Positions 25,039 to 33,800 are shown, counted from the stretch's first letter. The stretch is 49,592 nucleotides of DNA from Duganella sp. CF517 (GCF_900110275.1 NZ_FODC01000013.1:1-49592), one strand, 5' to 3'. A program made the numbers and translations. Notes: generated from the sequence alone by a model not told the origin.

Positions 25039-26024
25039 GCGTTGGTTTCTTCCAGTTTGTGAACGATGACGCAGTCGCGTCCGGCGTGTTTGGCGGCGTA
25101 CAGGCAGTTGTCGGCGGCGGCCAGCATGGTTTCGGCGGTGCACAGCCGGTCCTTGGCGAAGCTGGCCACGCCGATGCTCATTGTCACATACGGACGCTTC
25201 GCGGCGGGCGCGTGCGTGACCTCCAGTGCGGCGATGCGCGCGCGGATGGTCTCGGCCACCAGCGCCGCCTGCTCCGGTCCGGTGTCCGGCAGCACGGCGC
25301 CGAATTCCTCGCCGCCGTAGCGCGCCGCCAGGTCGGCCGGCCGCTGCAGCATGGCGGCGAACGCTTCCGCGACCAAGGTCAGGCAGGCGTCGCCCTGCTG
25401 ATGGCCGAAGTGGTCGTTGTACGCCTTGAACGAGTCGATATCCATCAACAGCAGCGACAGCTGGCCGCCGTTGCGCTGGGCGCGCCGCAGTTCGCGGTCG
25501 AGCGCGACGTCGAAGTGGCGCCGGTTGGCGATGCCGGTCAGCCCGTCCACATACGATTGCGCGCGCAGCGCTTCGGCCTGGCCGCGCAACTGGCGCTCGC
25601 GCCCGACGGTGCTGCTGATGTCGCTCACCTGGATCAGGCAATACCGTTCCTTGCCTTCGGTGAACGGCGTCACCGACACCGCCTGCTCGATGCGCTCGCC
25701 GCCCCAGGTGCCGGCCGGGAACAGCGGGAAGGGCGAGCGGTTCAGCCCCGGCGAGAGCTGCTGCGGCGTCTTGCTCTGCATCGCGCTATGCACGGCCTGC
25801 TCCAGCCGCTGGCCGCGCAACTCCGGAAACACGTCGAACAGGTCGCCGCCGAGCACGCGGTGCGCGGATTGGCCCGAGTGGCTGGCCATCCATTGGTTCC
25901 ATAAAACGATGCGCTGTCCGGCGTCGAGCACGATCAGGCCGAGGTCGGCGAGCGCCAGCGCGCGGGTGGACAAGTGGGCGTGGCCGGCCGTCGCAGGCGG
26001 GGTGGCATGAACAGTTTCAGACAT
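25035..26024 (-). CDS. PAS-GGDEF diguanylate cyclase
   Basis: This 329-residue cytoplasmic protein probably makes cyclic di-GMP. Residues about 25-150 form a PAS-like sensor (LADLGLIVLDAGQRIVLWNQW). The GGDEF domain follows (YVDGLTGIANRRHFDVAL), with active-site GGEEF at 237-241 and an RxxD inhibitory site (RPAD) five residues before it, so both catalysis and product feedback look intact. I chose the ATG at 26024 (MSETVHATPP, with a GGAAA site) over a longer open frame reaching 26114, whose extra 30 residues look non-coding. It is translationally coupled to the SMP-30 gene. Confidence 0.88.
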   Translation of the reverse strand: MSETVHATPPATAGHAHLSTRALALADLGLIVLDAGQRIVLWNQWMASHSGQSAHRVLGGDLFDVFPELRGQRLEQAVHSAMQSKTPQQLSPGLNRSPFPLFPAGTWGGERIEQAVSVTPFTEGKERYCLIQVSDISSTVGRERQLRGQAEALRAQSYVDGLTGIANRRHFDVALDRELRRAQRNGGQLSLLLMDIDSFKAYNDHFGHQQGDACLTLVAEAFAAMLQRPADLAARYGGEEFGAVLPDTGPEQAALVAETIRARIAALEVTHAPAAKRPYVTMSIGVASFAKDRLCTAETMLAAADNCLYAAKHAGRDCVIVHKLEETNA

Positions 26025-26412
26025 TCGAACTTTCCAGGCGGGAATGATAATGGTGTAATGATTATAATCCGCTGGGCACGCCGTGGGGCCGCCGGCGATG
26101 CCCTGAAGCCACAAATTCAGCGCGGCGGGCTATCATTTTCGACTTTTCAATTAAAAAATATTTGTCCCCTATGAGCGCCGTCGCGGGCCCGGTGCGCGTC
26201 GCTGGAGAAGTGTCGCATGGACGCATTTTTTGCCGATCCGGCCGCTGTGGCCGCTTCTCCGAACCTGCTATGATTGATTCGTCGCAGATGAGTGTTCGGT
26301 TTCCAACACATGGCTCGAAACCGGCACGGCCTTGAGAATTCTCATGCTTGAGATATTCCGCTGAAGTAACCTTGCAACGTTGACTTGGGCACTGCCTGGA
26401 ACGGAGGGGATC
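26025..26412. other. Intergenic region between divergent GGDEF and zinc-protein genes
   Basis: No gene is supported in these 388 bases. An AT-rich patch with TATAAT in both orientations (26061-26068) could be the -10 for the cyclase, but the matching -35 is weak. A perfect 12-base palindrome TGAGAATTCTCA lies at 26333-26344. Confidence 0.5.
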
Positions 26413-26622
26413 GTGGAACCGACACAAGAAAGCGTACCGGACGACGGCGCCGGCGCGGCGCCCCCGGCGATGGCGGCGCCCGTCTCGCCGGCCCGCACGC
26501 GGCAGATGCTGCCGCCCAAGGGCTCGTGCTGGTATTGCGAAAAGCCGCTCGACAACGTCAAACGTTTCTGCGACAAGGAATGCGCCGACGCCTTCGACGA
26601 AGAGAAGGAATTTACGCGCTGA
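26413..26622 (+). CDS. Small zinc-ribbon-like protein
   Basis: A 69-residue protein begins with GTG at 26413, set by a strong ribosome site (GGAGGGG, 26403-26409). After an acidic, Ala/Pro-rich lead, the C-terminal half carries GSCWYCEKPLDNVKRFCDKECADAFDEE; the CxxC and CxxxC pairs are a clear zinc-binding set, resembling DUF2116-type small zinc-ribbon proteins. A role in binding protein or nucleic acid is plausible but not shown. The gene ends four bases before the convergent Hpt gene. Confidence 0.7.
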   Translation: MEPTQESVPDDGAGAAPPAMAAPVSPARTRQMLPPKGSCWYCEKPLDNVKRFCDKECADAFDEEKEFTR

Positions 26623-26625
26623 GGA

Positions 26626-27246
26626 CTAGCTCTTCGCCGCCTGCAGCACCGCCAGCGCCGCCTCGAAGTCGAACTGATGCGCCGCCTCGGTCACCTCCTG
26701 GAACACCGCCACTCCCAAGCTTGCCGCGAGCACCGTCGCCGAGTGTTCCAGCACATCGATCGCCGCGCCGTCGCCTTCCTCCAGCAACCTGGCCAGATGC
26801 TGCACCAGCATGCGCGTCTCCGGGGGATGCCGGCCGGCCGACGCCGACGCGACCGGCGGTTGCTCGTCGGCCGCGTCGAGCTCGGCGTCGATGGCGTTCA
26901 TCAGGCAGCGCAGCGCGTGCTCCAGCTGCGCCAGCGGTCCCATGCACCATGCCGCCGGCCCCACGCAGGCCGGCTCCAGGTCGGCCGCCAACAGATAGAC
27001 CTGCCGGGCGCCGATCATGCCGGCCGCCCCCTTGAGCGTATGGATGATGCGCTGCGCGCCGGCGGCGTCGCCGGCCGTCAGCTCGTTGCGCGCCTGGTTG
27101 GCGCTGTCCTGGTAGCGCTGCCGGAAGCGGCGCAGGATTTGCAGATACAGGGCGCGGTCGCCCATCAGCTGCTGCAAGCCGGTTTCCACTTGCAGGATAT
27201 GGCCCCCGGCGTGAACCGGCGAGGCTGGCGTGCTGGAAAGTGTCAT
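26626..27246 (-). CDS. Histidine phosphotransfer (Hpt) domain protein
   Basis: This 206-residue cytoplasmic protein relays phosphate in multistep two-component signalling. The Hpt signature is RIIHTLKGAAGMIG with phospho-acceptor His69, in a four-helix bundle spanning about residues 20-120. A second helical region (about 145-205, MLVQHLARLLEEGDGAAIDVLEHSATVL) looks like a degenerate second Hpt bundle without the histidine. No sensor kinase or response regulator is adjacent, so its partners are encoded elsewhere. The nearby cyclase is divergent and not evidently linked. Confidence 0.82.
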   Translation of the reverse strand: MTLSSTPASPVHAGGHILQVETGLQQLMGDRALYLQILRRFRQRYQDSANQARNELTAGDAAGAQRIIHTLKGAAGMIGARQVYLLAADLEPACVGPAAWCMGPLAQLEHALRCLMNAIDAELDAADEQPPVASASAGRHPPETRMLVQHLARLLEEGDGAAIDVLEHSATVLAASLGVAVFQEVTEAAHQFDFEAALAVLQAAKS

Positions 27247-27342
27247 GGGCGGTACGATGTCGCGGATCGGTGGTTGGTCGGAAGCCGTACCATAGCAGAC
27301 CTTACCGGCCGCAACAACGCATCGGCCGCCCCGCCCCGGCGC

Positions 27343-28329
27343 TCACTGCCGGGTGGTGAACGACCACGTGCGCGGCGCCGCCACCCCGTTCACCGAGCCG
27401 TCGAAGCTGACATCGTAGACGGTGCCGCGGCGAAGCGGCGACAGCGGGATGATCGCGGCGCCCGCGGGCGAGGTGCGCGAATCGGTCGCGGCGCTGAGCA
27501 AAAGCGTGTTCAGCGCGCTGCCGCCGCGCGGCGTGATGGTAAAGCTGCGCACCACCACGCCGGCCCCGCCCCGGCCGCTGTCGGCGTGGACGCTGACCGG
27601 GTAGCCGACCTCGTTCTGGTTGGCCACCGGGTCGGGGGATTCGGTATCGCTGAAGAAATTGATCGGGACGTTGGTCTGGTTGTTGACCGGATAATTGACC
27701 AGCCTGCCCGCGCCGATGCCCGCGCCCAGGCCGTTGGTCGCCGTCAGGTCGGCGGTGAAGTAGGTGTAGCCGCCGGAGACGGTGGCGGCGCCGGTGCCGA
27801 CTTCCTTGAAGACCGGTTCGAACATCACGAAGCGGTGGTAGATCGCGGTGATCAGTTCTTCCGCCTGGTAGAAGCCGGAGGTGTCCGTCGTCGCGGAGAT
27901 CACTTCGCCGGTGGCGAAGCCGCCGCCGAGTGCATAGCCGGCGGCGGTGAGCCGGTTGGCCAGCGTGGCGCCGGTGAAGCCGGGCGCGCCCGGGGTCTGA
28001 TCGTGACTGACGGTGTTGTTCAGGCGCAGGTAGTTGGAATGCCCCAGCGCCGCCGCGTCGACCCGGCTGTTACGCGCCAGAACCGACAAGCCCAGCTGCG
28101 AGCGCCGGTAGTTGAGCCAATTGTAGCCGTCCAGGGCGGTGTCGCCGGTCAGCGTGGGCGCGCCGGGTTCCGGCAATGGCGGAGTGGTCGGGGCGGTCGA
28201 CGTGTTCGGCGTTGTCTGGCTGCTGTTTCCGCCGCCGCCGCCGCCACAGCCCGCGAGCAGCGCGGCGATCAGCAGCATCGCGGCCGGCAACGGGGAGCGG
28301 GAGGGTTGCCGGTGCTTATGGTTTGCCAT
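27343..28329 (-). CDS. CAP-domain (SCP/PR-1-like) lipoprotein
   Basis: This 328-residue exported lipoprotein has a signal ending in the lipobox LLAGC, then a poly-Gly and Thr/Pro-rich linker to about residue 60. The CAP domain follows (GYNWLNYRRSQLGLSVLARNSRVDAAALGHSNYL, in recognisable parts), with the two cavity histidines in GHSNYL and SHDQ and the VFKEVGTGAA strand. The last ~90 residues are a beta-sandwich-like domain ending PRTWSFTTRQ, resembling bacterial Ig-like (Big_5-type) domains. The function of bacterial CAP proteins is largely unknown; binding of lipid or envelope polymer is the common suggestion. It is divergent from pssA. Confidence 0.82.
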   Translation of the reverse strand: MANHKHRQPSRSPLPAAMLLIAALLAGCGGGGGGNSSQTTPNTSTAPTTPPLPEPGAPTLTGDTALDGYNWLNYRRSQLGLSVLARNSRVDAAALGHSNYLRLNNTVSHDQTPGAPGFTGATLANRLTAAGYALGGGFATGEVISATTDTSGFYQAEELITAIYHRFVMFEPVFKEVGTGAATVSGGYTYFTADLTATNGLGAGIGAGRLVNYPVNNQTNVPINFFSDTESPDPVANQNEVGYPVSVHADSGRGGAGVVVRSFTITPRGGSALNTLLLSAATDSRTSPAGAAIIPLSPLRRGTVYDVSFDGSVNGVAAPRTWSFTTRQ

Positions 28330-28512
28330 GTTGAAAACTCCTGTGCGTATGGGCTTGCGCCCGGACTGGCTATAGCGATTCTAAGCCAGATTGTGCGGTC
28401 GCGGCACGCAATCTGCTTGCCGTACCGCTTCGTACGGGACGGCTTGCGTAAAATGGTAAGCTAGCCGTTCAGCCAGCCGCCGTTGGCGAGGCATGCTTAA
28501 CCTGGAAGTCAT

Positions 28513-29295
28513 TTGAAACCTATCAATCAAGCGCGCGTCCGGCGCGCCAAGTTCGCCCTGCCCAGCATGGTCACGTTGATGTCGATCGCCTGCGGCTTCG
28601 GCAGCATCGTCATCTCGGTCGACAACGCCCTGGTCGGGTCCGCCGAGGACTACCGGCTGGCCGCCATCTTGCTGGTGCTGGCCGGCGTCTTCGACGCGCT
28701 CGACGGCCTGGTCGCGCGCGCCACCAACACCTCTTCCGAGTTCGGCATGCAGCTCGACTCGATCGCCGACGTGATGAACTTCGGCTGCGCGCCGGGGCTG
28801 CTGCTGTACTGCTATGGCTTCGTGCAACTTGGCGTGGACCATCCGACCCTGCTGCGGGCCGGCGGCATCGCCAGCTTCTTCTTTGTCGCCTGCGGCGCGC
28901 TGCGGCTGGCGCGCTTCAATGTCAGCGTCGGCCGGACCGATCCGCGCTATTTCGTCGGCATGCCGATCACGGCGGGGGCAGCCTGCGTGGCGTCGGTGGT
29001 GGTGGCGTGGCCGGACCCGGCGGCGACCACCTGGCACGCGATTCTCGTCGTGCTGCTGTTGTTTGTGGTGGGCACGCTGATGGTGTCGACGGTGCGCTTC
29101 CCGAGCTCCAAGCAGAAAAAGAGCTGGGGCGCGTTGGCGTTGCTGGTGGTAAACCTTGCGTTGCTGGCCTGGTTGCAGGCGGCTTACTTCGTGCTGTTCT
29201 TCGTGGTGTACATCGCCTTCACGCTGGCGCTGAACCTGGCCTGGAAAAACGGCTGGAAGGGGATCGCGCCGCCGGTCGTGTACGACGACATCTGA
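28513..29295 (+). CDS. pssA: CDP-diacylglycerol-serine O-phosphatidyltransferase
   Basis: PssA makes phosphatidylserine, the precursor of phosphatidylethanolamine, at the inner membrane. The CDP-alcohol phosphotransferase signature is complete: DGLVAR, eight residues, then G-MQL-DSIAD (about 57-80). The rest is a series of membrane helices ending with a hydrophobic pair (LLVVNLALLAWLQAAYFVLFF, in parts). The 260-residue length fits the integral-membrane (type II) family. The start is an unusual TTG at 28513 with a GGAAG site 4-9 bases upstream; I see no better upstream start. It is convergent with the aldo-keto reductase gene, 18 bases apart. Confidence 0.92.
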   Translation: MKPINQARVRRAKFALPSMVTLMSIACGFGSIVISVDNALVGSAEDYRLAAILLVLAGVFDALDGLVARATNTSSEFGMQLDSIADVMNFGCAPGLLLYCYGFVQLGVDHPTLLRAGGIASFFFVACGALRLARFNVSVGRTDPRYFVGMPITAGAACVASVVVAWPDPAATTWHAILVVLLLFVVGTLMVSTVRFPSSKQKKSWGALALLVVNLALLAWLQAAYFVLFFVVYIAFTLALNLAWKNGWKGIAPPVVYDDI

Positions 29296-29313
29296 GGCGG
29301 CGCGCGATGAGGG

Positions 29314-30228
29314 TTACGCGACTTCGTGGCCGCGCGCGGCGCGCAGGATCTCGAACCACTGGCTGCGGCTCAACGTGAACTGCGTCGCCTCGACCGCCTC
29401 CGCCACCGCCTGAATCCGCCCCGATCCGGTCAGCGGAATCGGGCGGCTCGGCAACTGCATAATCCACGCGAACACCACGCTGCCGAACGGACGGCCCACG
29501 TCATCGGCGATCTTCTGGATCACGGCGCTTACCCGCACGCCTGCCGCATCGTCCTTGCTGAACAAGCGGCCACCGGCCAGCGGCGACCAGATCATCGGCG
29601 ACACCCCCACATCCTGCAATCCGTCGAAGGTCTCGTCGAACATCGGCGCCACGCACAGCGGCGAGAACTCCACCTGGTTGGTGGCCAGCGCGATGCGGCG
29701 GTTGAGGCTCTCGAACTGGTGGCGGCTGAAATTGGACACGCCGAAATGGCGCACCTTGCCCTCCCGGCGCAGACGTCCGAAGGCGTCGGCGATCTCGTCG
29801 AAATTCATCAGCGGATCGGGGCGGTGGATCAACAACAGATCGAGGTGATCGGTGCCCAGCTGGCGCAGCGAATTTTCCGCCGACGCGACGATGTGGCTGG
29901 CGCTGGTGTCATAGTGCTGGATGGTGTGGTCCGGGCGCGCCCCGTTGATCAGCTTGATGCCGCATTTGCTCACCAGCTGCAAGCGCGCGCGCAATGAAGG
30001 TTGCAGCGCCAGCGCCTCGCCGAACACCGCCTCCACGCCGTAGCCGCCGTAGATGTCGGCGTGGTCGAAACTGGTCACGCCCATGTCCAGGCATTGCTCG
30101 ATGAACGACAGCCGTTGCTGCGGCGTCAGGTTCCATTCGTTCATGCGCCACATGCCGGCGACGATGCGCGACAAGCTCGGGCCACCGTTGCTGGTGGCGA
30201 TGGACGGGCAGGACAGGTTGGCGTTCAT
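29314..30228 (-). CDS. Aldo/keto reductase, YdhF-like
   Basis: This 304-residue NAD(P)H-dependent oxidoreductase has the catalytic tetrad D55, Y60 (FDHADIYGGYG), K88 (VSKCGIK) and H135 (LLLIHRPDPL). FGVSNFSRHQF and the C-terminal ITGSGR-like PLTGSGRIQAV block bind the cofactor phosphate. Similarity is to E. coli YdhF-type reductases; the substrate is unknown. Its leader contains a pyrimidine-rich tandem repeat on the coding strand (30240-30286), and the ribosome site is weak. Confidence 0.88.
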   Translation of the reverse strand: MNANLSCPSIATSNGGPSLSRIVAGMWRMNEWNLTPQQRLSFIEQCLDMGVTSFDHADIYGGYGVEAVFGEALALQPSLRARLQLVSKCGIKLINGARPDHTIQHYDTSASHIVASAENSLRQLGTDHLDLLLIHRPDPLMNFDEIADAFGRLRREGKVRHFGVSNFSRHQFESLNRRIALATNQVEFSPLCVAPMFDETFDGLQDVGVSPMIWSPLAGGRLFSKDDAAGVRVSAVIQKIADDVGRPFGSVVFAWIMQLPSRPIPLTGSGRIQAVAEAVEATQFTLSRSQWFEILRAARGHEVA

Positions 30229-30239
30229 GGAGTGCTTTC

Positions 30240-30286
30240 GATAGGAGGAGGATAGGGAGAGATAGGGAAAAGATAGGAAAAGATAG
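30240..30286. repeat. Short tandem repeat, degenerate GATAGGRRRA units
   Basis: Four units of 10-11 bases (starting 30240, 30251, 30261 and 30272) plus a partial fifth share GATAGG followed by purines. The array lies immediately upstream of the aldo-keto reductase start, where its coding-strand reading is all-pyrimidine apart from the A of CTATC. Such an array can change length by slippage. Confidence 0.7.
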
Positions 30287-30309
30287 CGGCGGGCGACGCC
30301 GGGCCACGC

Positions 30310-30339
30310 GGGGCGGATCAGGCTGCGCCAATCCGCCCC
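30310..30339. terminator. Hairpin between dacC and aldo-keto reductase genes
   Basis: GGGGCGGAT (30310-30318) pairs perfectly with ATCCGCCCC (30331-30339) around a 12-base loop. It lies 13 bases past the D,D-carboxypeptidase stop. No T-run follows, so termination would be partial or would need another factor. Confidence 0.4.
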
Positions 30340-30351
30340 ACGGGGATTAAC

Positions 30352-31497
30352 TTAATTCATCCAGAGGCGGATCGAATCCCAGGCGCGGCCGAAGATCGAC
30401 GCTTCGTCGACGTTTTCCAGCGCCACCACCGGCAGTTCCAGCAGCGGTTTGCCGTCGACCATCATCTTCAGCGAGCCGACGCGGGTGTTCAGCGGCAACG
30501 GCGCGACCAGCGGGTCCTTACGCTCGAGCACCGGCTTCATCTTGGCGGCGACACCCTTCGGCACCGTCACCATCACATCGCTGGTGAAGCCGATCTTGAC
30601 CGCGCTCTGCGAGCCCTTCCAGATTTCCGGCGTGGCGATGGCCTGGCCCTTGGAGTACAGCTTGACCGTGTCGAAGTTCTGGAAGCCCCAGTTCAGCAGC
30701 TTCTGGCTTTCCTGCGTGCGCGTGTTGTCGGAGTTGGTGCCCAGCACCACCGAGATCAGGCGGCGCTCGCTGGCGCCGTTCGGACGGCGCGCCGAGGCGA
30801 TCATGCAATAGCCGGCCGCTTCGGTGTGGCCGGTCTTCATGCCGTCGACGGTCGGGTCCAGCCACAGCAGGCGGTTGCGGTTCGGCTGCGTGATCTTGTT
30901 GTAGGTGAAGCTCTTGACCGAATCGATCTTGTAGAACTGCGGGAAGTCCAGGATCACGCGCTTGGCCAGCACCGACAAATCCTGCGCGGTGGAGAAGTTG
31001 TCCGGGCTCGGCAGGCCGTGCGGATTGGCGAAGCGGGTCGACTTCAAGCCCATGCGCTCGGCTTCCTTGTTCATCATGACAACGAAGGCCGATTCGTCGC
31101 CGGCGACGGCTTCGGCCAGCGCGACGGCGGCGTCGTTACCGGATTGAATCATCAGGCCGTGCAGCAGGTCGTCGATGCTGACCGGCGTGGCCGGGTCGAT
31201 GAACATCTTCGAGCTGCTGGCGTCGACCTTCCACGCCTTGGTCGAGACGTTGACCATCTGGTTCAGCGTGACCTTTTTGTCGCGCAGCGCGCCGAAGACG
31301 ACGTAGGCCGTCATGATCTTGGTCAGCGAGGCCGGCTCGACGCGGGCGTTGGGATCTTGCGAGGCGATCACCTGGCCGCTGGTGGCGTCCAGCAGCAGCC
31401 AGGATTTGGCGGCGATGGTAGGGGGCGGCAGGGTTTGGGCCACAGCGGCGGACATCAACATCACACTGGTGGCCAGTGCCGCGATCAATTTTTTCAT
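30352..31497 (-). CDS. dacC: D-alanyl-D-alanine carboxypeptidase (PBP5/6 family)
   Basis: A low-molecular-weight penicillin-binding protein that trims the terminal D-Ala from peptidoglycan stem peptides in the periplasm. It has a signal peptide (MKKLIAALATSVMLMSAAVA, cleavage after AQT region) and the active-site SLTK (Ser57-Lys60). SGN in MIQSGNDAAVALAEA and KTG in GMKTGHTEAAG complete the catalytic set. The PBP5 beta domain (about 280-360) is followed by an amphipathic C-terminal helix (GRAWDSIRLWMN) for membrane anchoring. The 381-residue length is typical. Whether it is DacA- or DacC-like cannot be settled here. Confidence 0.93.
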   Translation of the reverse strand: MKKLIAALATSVMLMSAAVAQTLPPPTIAAKSWLLLDATSGQVIASQDPNARVEPASLTKIMTAYVVFGALRDKKVTLNQMVNVSTKAWKVDASSSKMFIDPATPVSIDDLLHGLMIQSGNDAAVALAEAVAGDESAFVVMMNKEAERMGLKSTRFANPHGLPSPDNFSTAQDLSVLAKRVILDFPQFYKIDSVKSFTYNKITQPNRNRLLWLDPTVDGMKTGHTEAAGYCMIASARRPNGASERRLISVVLGTNSDNTRTQESQKLLNWGFQNFDTVKLYSKGQAIATPEIWKGSQSAVKIGFTSDVMVTVPKGVAAKMKPVLERKDPLVAPLPLNTRVGSLKMMVDGKPLLELPVVALENVDEASIFGRAWDSIRLWMN

Positions 31498-31555
31498 GGG
31501 CTAGTTGTTCGGTGAATAGGGTGAAAATTAAAAAAACAGCGGGAATTATAGAGCG

Positions 31556-32224
31556 TTACTCCGCTGCGGAGGTGTCCGTTTCGGTGCCGGCGACGTCGCC
31601 GGGACGGCGCCACAGCTGGGTTACCCAGCTTTTGATGTGTTGCAACTTACGGTGGAAGAAGTGGTCGGCGCCGGGGATGACGATCACCGGGATTTCCTGC
31701 GGACGCAGCCAGTCGAGCACGTCGATCAGCGGGATGGTGTCGTCGTTTTCGCCGTGGATCAGGATGGTGTCTGCCGGGATGTCGGCCATCTCCCATTTCT
31801 TGGCGGCGCTGCCGACCAGCACCAGGCGCTCGGCCGGCGTGCCGGCGGCGGCCAGGCGCTGCGCCAGTTTCGACTGCACGAAGGTGCCGAACGAGAAACC
31901 GCCCAGCGCCACCGGCAGGCCCGGATATTTCTCGGTCATCCAGGCGTGCAGGATGGCCATGTCGTCGGTCTCGCCGTGGCCGTGGTCGTGCACGCCCTCG
32001 GAGGCGCCGACGCCGCGGAAGTTGATGCGCGCCACCACGTAGCCGAGGCTGGCGAAGGTGCGCGCCAGCGTGACGGCCACCTTGTTGTCCATCGTGCCGC
32101 CGTACAGCGGGTGCGGATGGGCGACAAGCGCGACGCCGACCGGCGCGTCCTGCTTCGGATAGTCGATCTGGCCTTCCATCAGGCCGGCGTTGCCGGCCAG
32201 GGTGAATTTTTCGTTCTTGTTCAT
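31556..32224 (-). CDS. Alpha/beta hydrolase
   Basis: This 222-residue cytoplasmic hydrolase carries PHPLYGGTMDNKV (oxyanion-hole region), the nucleophile elbow GFSFG (Ser in place of the usual GxSxG serine), a DDTIPL acid site and the terminal GADHFF histidine. It resembles a proteobacterial family of small dienelactone-hydrolase-like proteins; the substrate is unknown. Its start lies six bases after the ferredoxin gene, with an AAGAG site overlapping the ferredoxin stop, so the two are co-translated. Confidence 0.85.
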   Translation of the reverse strand: MNKNEKFTLAGNAGLMEGQIDYPKQDAPVGVALVAHPHPLYGGTMDNKVAVTLARTFASLGYVVARINFRGVGASEGVHDHGHGETDDMAILHAWMTEKYPGLPVALGGFSFGTFVQSKLAQRLAAAGTPAERLVLVGSAAKKWEMADIPADTILIHGENDDTIPLIDVLDWLRPQEIPVIVIPGADHFFHRKLQHIKSWVTQLWRRPGDVAGTETDTSAAE

Positions 32225-32230
32225 AGCTCT

Positions 32231-32548
32231 TTAGATTTTAAGACGGTCAACAATCTTGCCCTGCACCAGGTGGCTGTCGATGATTTCATCGATGTCGCTG
32301 GTGTCGACGTAGGTGTACCAGACGCCTTCCGGGTAGACCACCAATACCGGGCCTTCCTCGCAACGGTCCAGGCAGCCGGCCTGGTTGATGCGCACGCCGC
32401 CGTGGCCGTTGATGTCGAGCTGCTTGCAGCGCTTCTTGGCGTGCTTTTGCGCGGTTTCGGCGCCGTGGTCGCCGCAGCTGTTGCGGCCGTCGTCACGCTT
32501 GTTCATGCAGAAGAAGACGTGGTGTTTGAAATACGGAGTGTCGCTCAT
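32231..32548 (-). CDS. Thioredoxin-fold [2Fe-2S] ferredoxin
   Basis: This 105-residue electron-carrier-like protein begins MSDTPYFKHHVFFCMNKR. Cysteines at 14, 25, 41, 59 and 63 include the four cluster ligands expected for thioredoxin-like ferredoxins (CMNKR...SCGDHG...GCLDRCEEGPVLVVYP). The ATG at 32548 fits the conserved family start; the frame is open further upstream but with no conserved sequence. It sits directly before the hydrolase gene. A redox partner is not evident. Confidence 0.87.
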   Translation of the reverse strand: MSDTPYFKHHVFFCMNKRDDGRNSCGDHGAETAQKHAKKRCKQLDINGHGGVRINQAGCLDRCEEGPVLVVYPEGVWYTYVDTSDIDEIIDSHLVQGKIVDRLKI

Positions 32549-32600
32549 GGCTATCTCTCTCGGAAAAAGTTGTCGGCCGGCGAGGCCAACGCTTGAGGCG

Positions 32601-33800
32601 CTATGATACCCGCCCTTGGCCGGCGCCGGTGTTCGGGTCTCTGGGCTCCTTCGGCTCCTTGTTGAGCTTGTGCGAGGGCAACCACAGGAACCACACCGCG
32701 AAGAACGGCCACAGCAGCGACAGGAATTGCGCCGCGCCATTGAAGTTGAGGAACTTGCCCTGCACCCATGTTTGCAGAGTGGCCACGAAATACGGGTTGG
32801 CCGGGGTGGTGTTGATGATCACCAGGCTCAACAGCAAGGTGACCGCGCCCAGCCGCCGCTGCGCCACCTGGGGCGCGAAGGTCAGGCCGGCGAGCATGAT
32901 GGCGCCGATCAGGAAGCCGCCCTCGGCGCCCGGCGTCACCCAGGCGAAGGCGTTCTCCGGCGAAAACAGCAGCGCCGTCGCCAGCGCCTTGACGACGATC
33001 GCCGAGCCGATCATGGCCGCCACCAGCAGCGCGCGCGGGGCCGGCTTGCGCAGCAGGCACAGCAACGTCAGCGCCGCGCCGACCATGCCGCAGGCGGTGA
33101 TGATGGTTTCCGACAGCCAGTATTGTTCGACCGTCAGCACCATGTCCGGCCGCACGTAGCTGGCCAGGTCGATATCCATGTCGAGCAGCTGCGACAGCCA
33201 GTCCGACAGGATCGGCAGCAGCTGGCCCAGGCCGAACAGGAAGCTTTGCGGATAGATCTGCGCCAGCGGCCACAGCGCCAGCAGCACCAGGCCCTGGCTG
33301 GCGTGCGGCGCGAACCAGGCGCGCCGCAGCCGCTGCAGCGGGCTTTCGTCGAGCAGCCGCCGCACCGTCAGCGCGCCGACCAGGCCACCGGCCGCGCAGC
33401 CGGCGGCGTTGGTGTAGAAATCCAGGTTGGACGAGACGCGGCTGGGCAGGTAGGTTTGCACCGCCTCCATCGTGCCCGACACCAGCAGTCCGCACACGGC
33501 GGCCAGCAGCAAGGCGAAGATGCCGCGGACGCGCGGGTACAGCGAGTAGACGATCAGCGCGCCCAGCGGCACGTAGCCGACCACGTTGATGATGGCGTCG
33601 AACTTGGTCCAGTAGCGCGGCATGCTCGAGGTTTCGAGGAAGATCAGCGGCGACAGGCCCTGGTTTTGCCAGCCGGAGAACGGGAACCAGCTGGCGTAGA
33701 TGATCAGCAGCAGATAGGCCAGCAGCGCCGCGCGCGACAGCGGCGAGCCTTTGCGGACGTGCGCCGGAATGGGCGGCGCCGATGCAGCCGGTTGCGTCAT
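32601..33800 (-). CDS. VanZ-like family integral membrane protein
   Basis: This 399-residue polytopic membrane protein carries the VanZ-like core in its first half: LLLIIYASWFPFSGW, then FDAIINVVGYVPLGALIVYSLY and SGTMEAVQTYLPSRVSSNLDFYTNAAG, with the conserved E and D residues. The second half adds about six further membrane helices. VanZ homologues are linked to low-level glycopeptide tolerance, but for most the function is unknown. The ATG at 33800 overlaps the lipoprotein stop (ATGA), coupling it to the lipid-transport genes upstream. Confidence 0.83.
   Translation of the reverse strand: MTQPAASAPPIPAHVRKGSPLSRAALLAYLLLIIYASWFPFSGWQNQGLSPLIFLETSSMPRYWTKFDAIINVVGYVPLGALIVYSLYPRVRGIFALLLAAVCGLLVSGTMEAVQTYLPSRVSSNLDFYTNAAGCAAGGLVGALTVRRLLDESPLQRLRRAWFAPHASQGLVLLALWPLAQIYPQSFLFGLGQLLPILSDWLSQLLDMDIDLASYVRPDMVLTVEQYWLSETIITACGMVGAALTLLCLLRKPAPRALLVAAMIGSAIVVKALATALLFSPENAFAWVTPGAEGGFLIGAIMLAGLTFAPQVAQRRLGAVTLLLSLVIINTTPANPYFVATLQTWVQGKFLNFNGAAQFLSLLWPFFAVWFLWLPSHKLNKEPKEPRDPNTGAGQGRVS

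Noticed and set aside
26062..26427. A 121-codon leftward frame in the cyclase/zinc-protein gap
   Set aside because: Its composition is mixed, it has no ribosome site or recognisable motif, and it overlaps the control region of both flanking genes.
28428..28446. CCGTAC/GTACGG dyad in the pssA upstream region
   Set aside because: With six-base arms and no promoter overlap that I could define, it is too short to distinguish from chance in GC-rich DNA.
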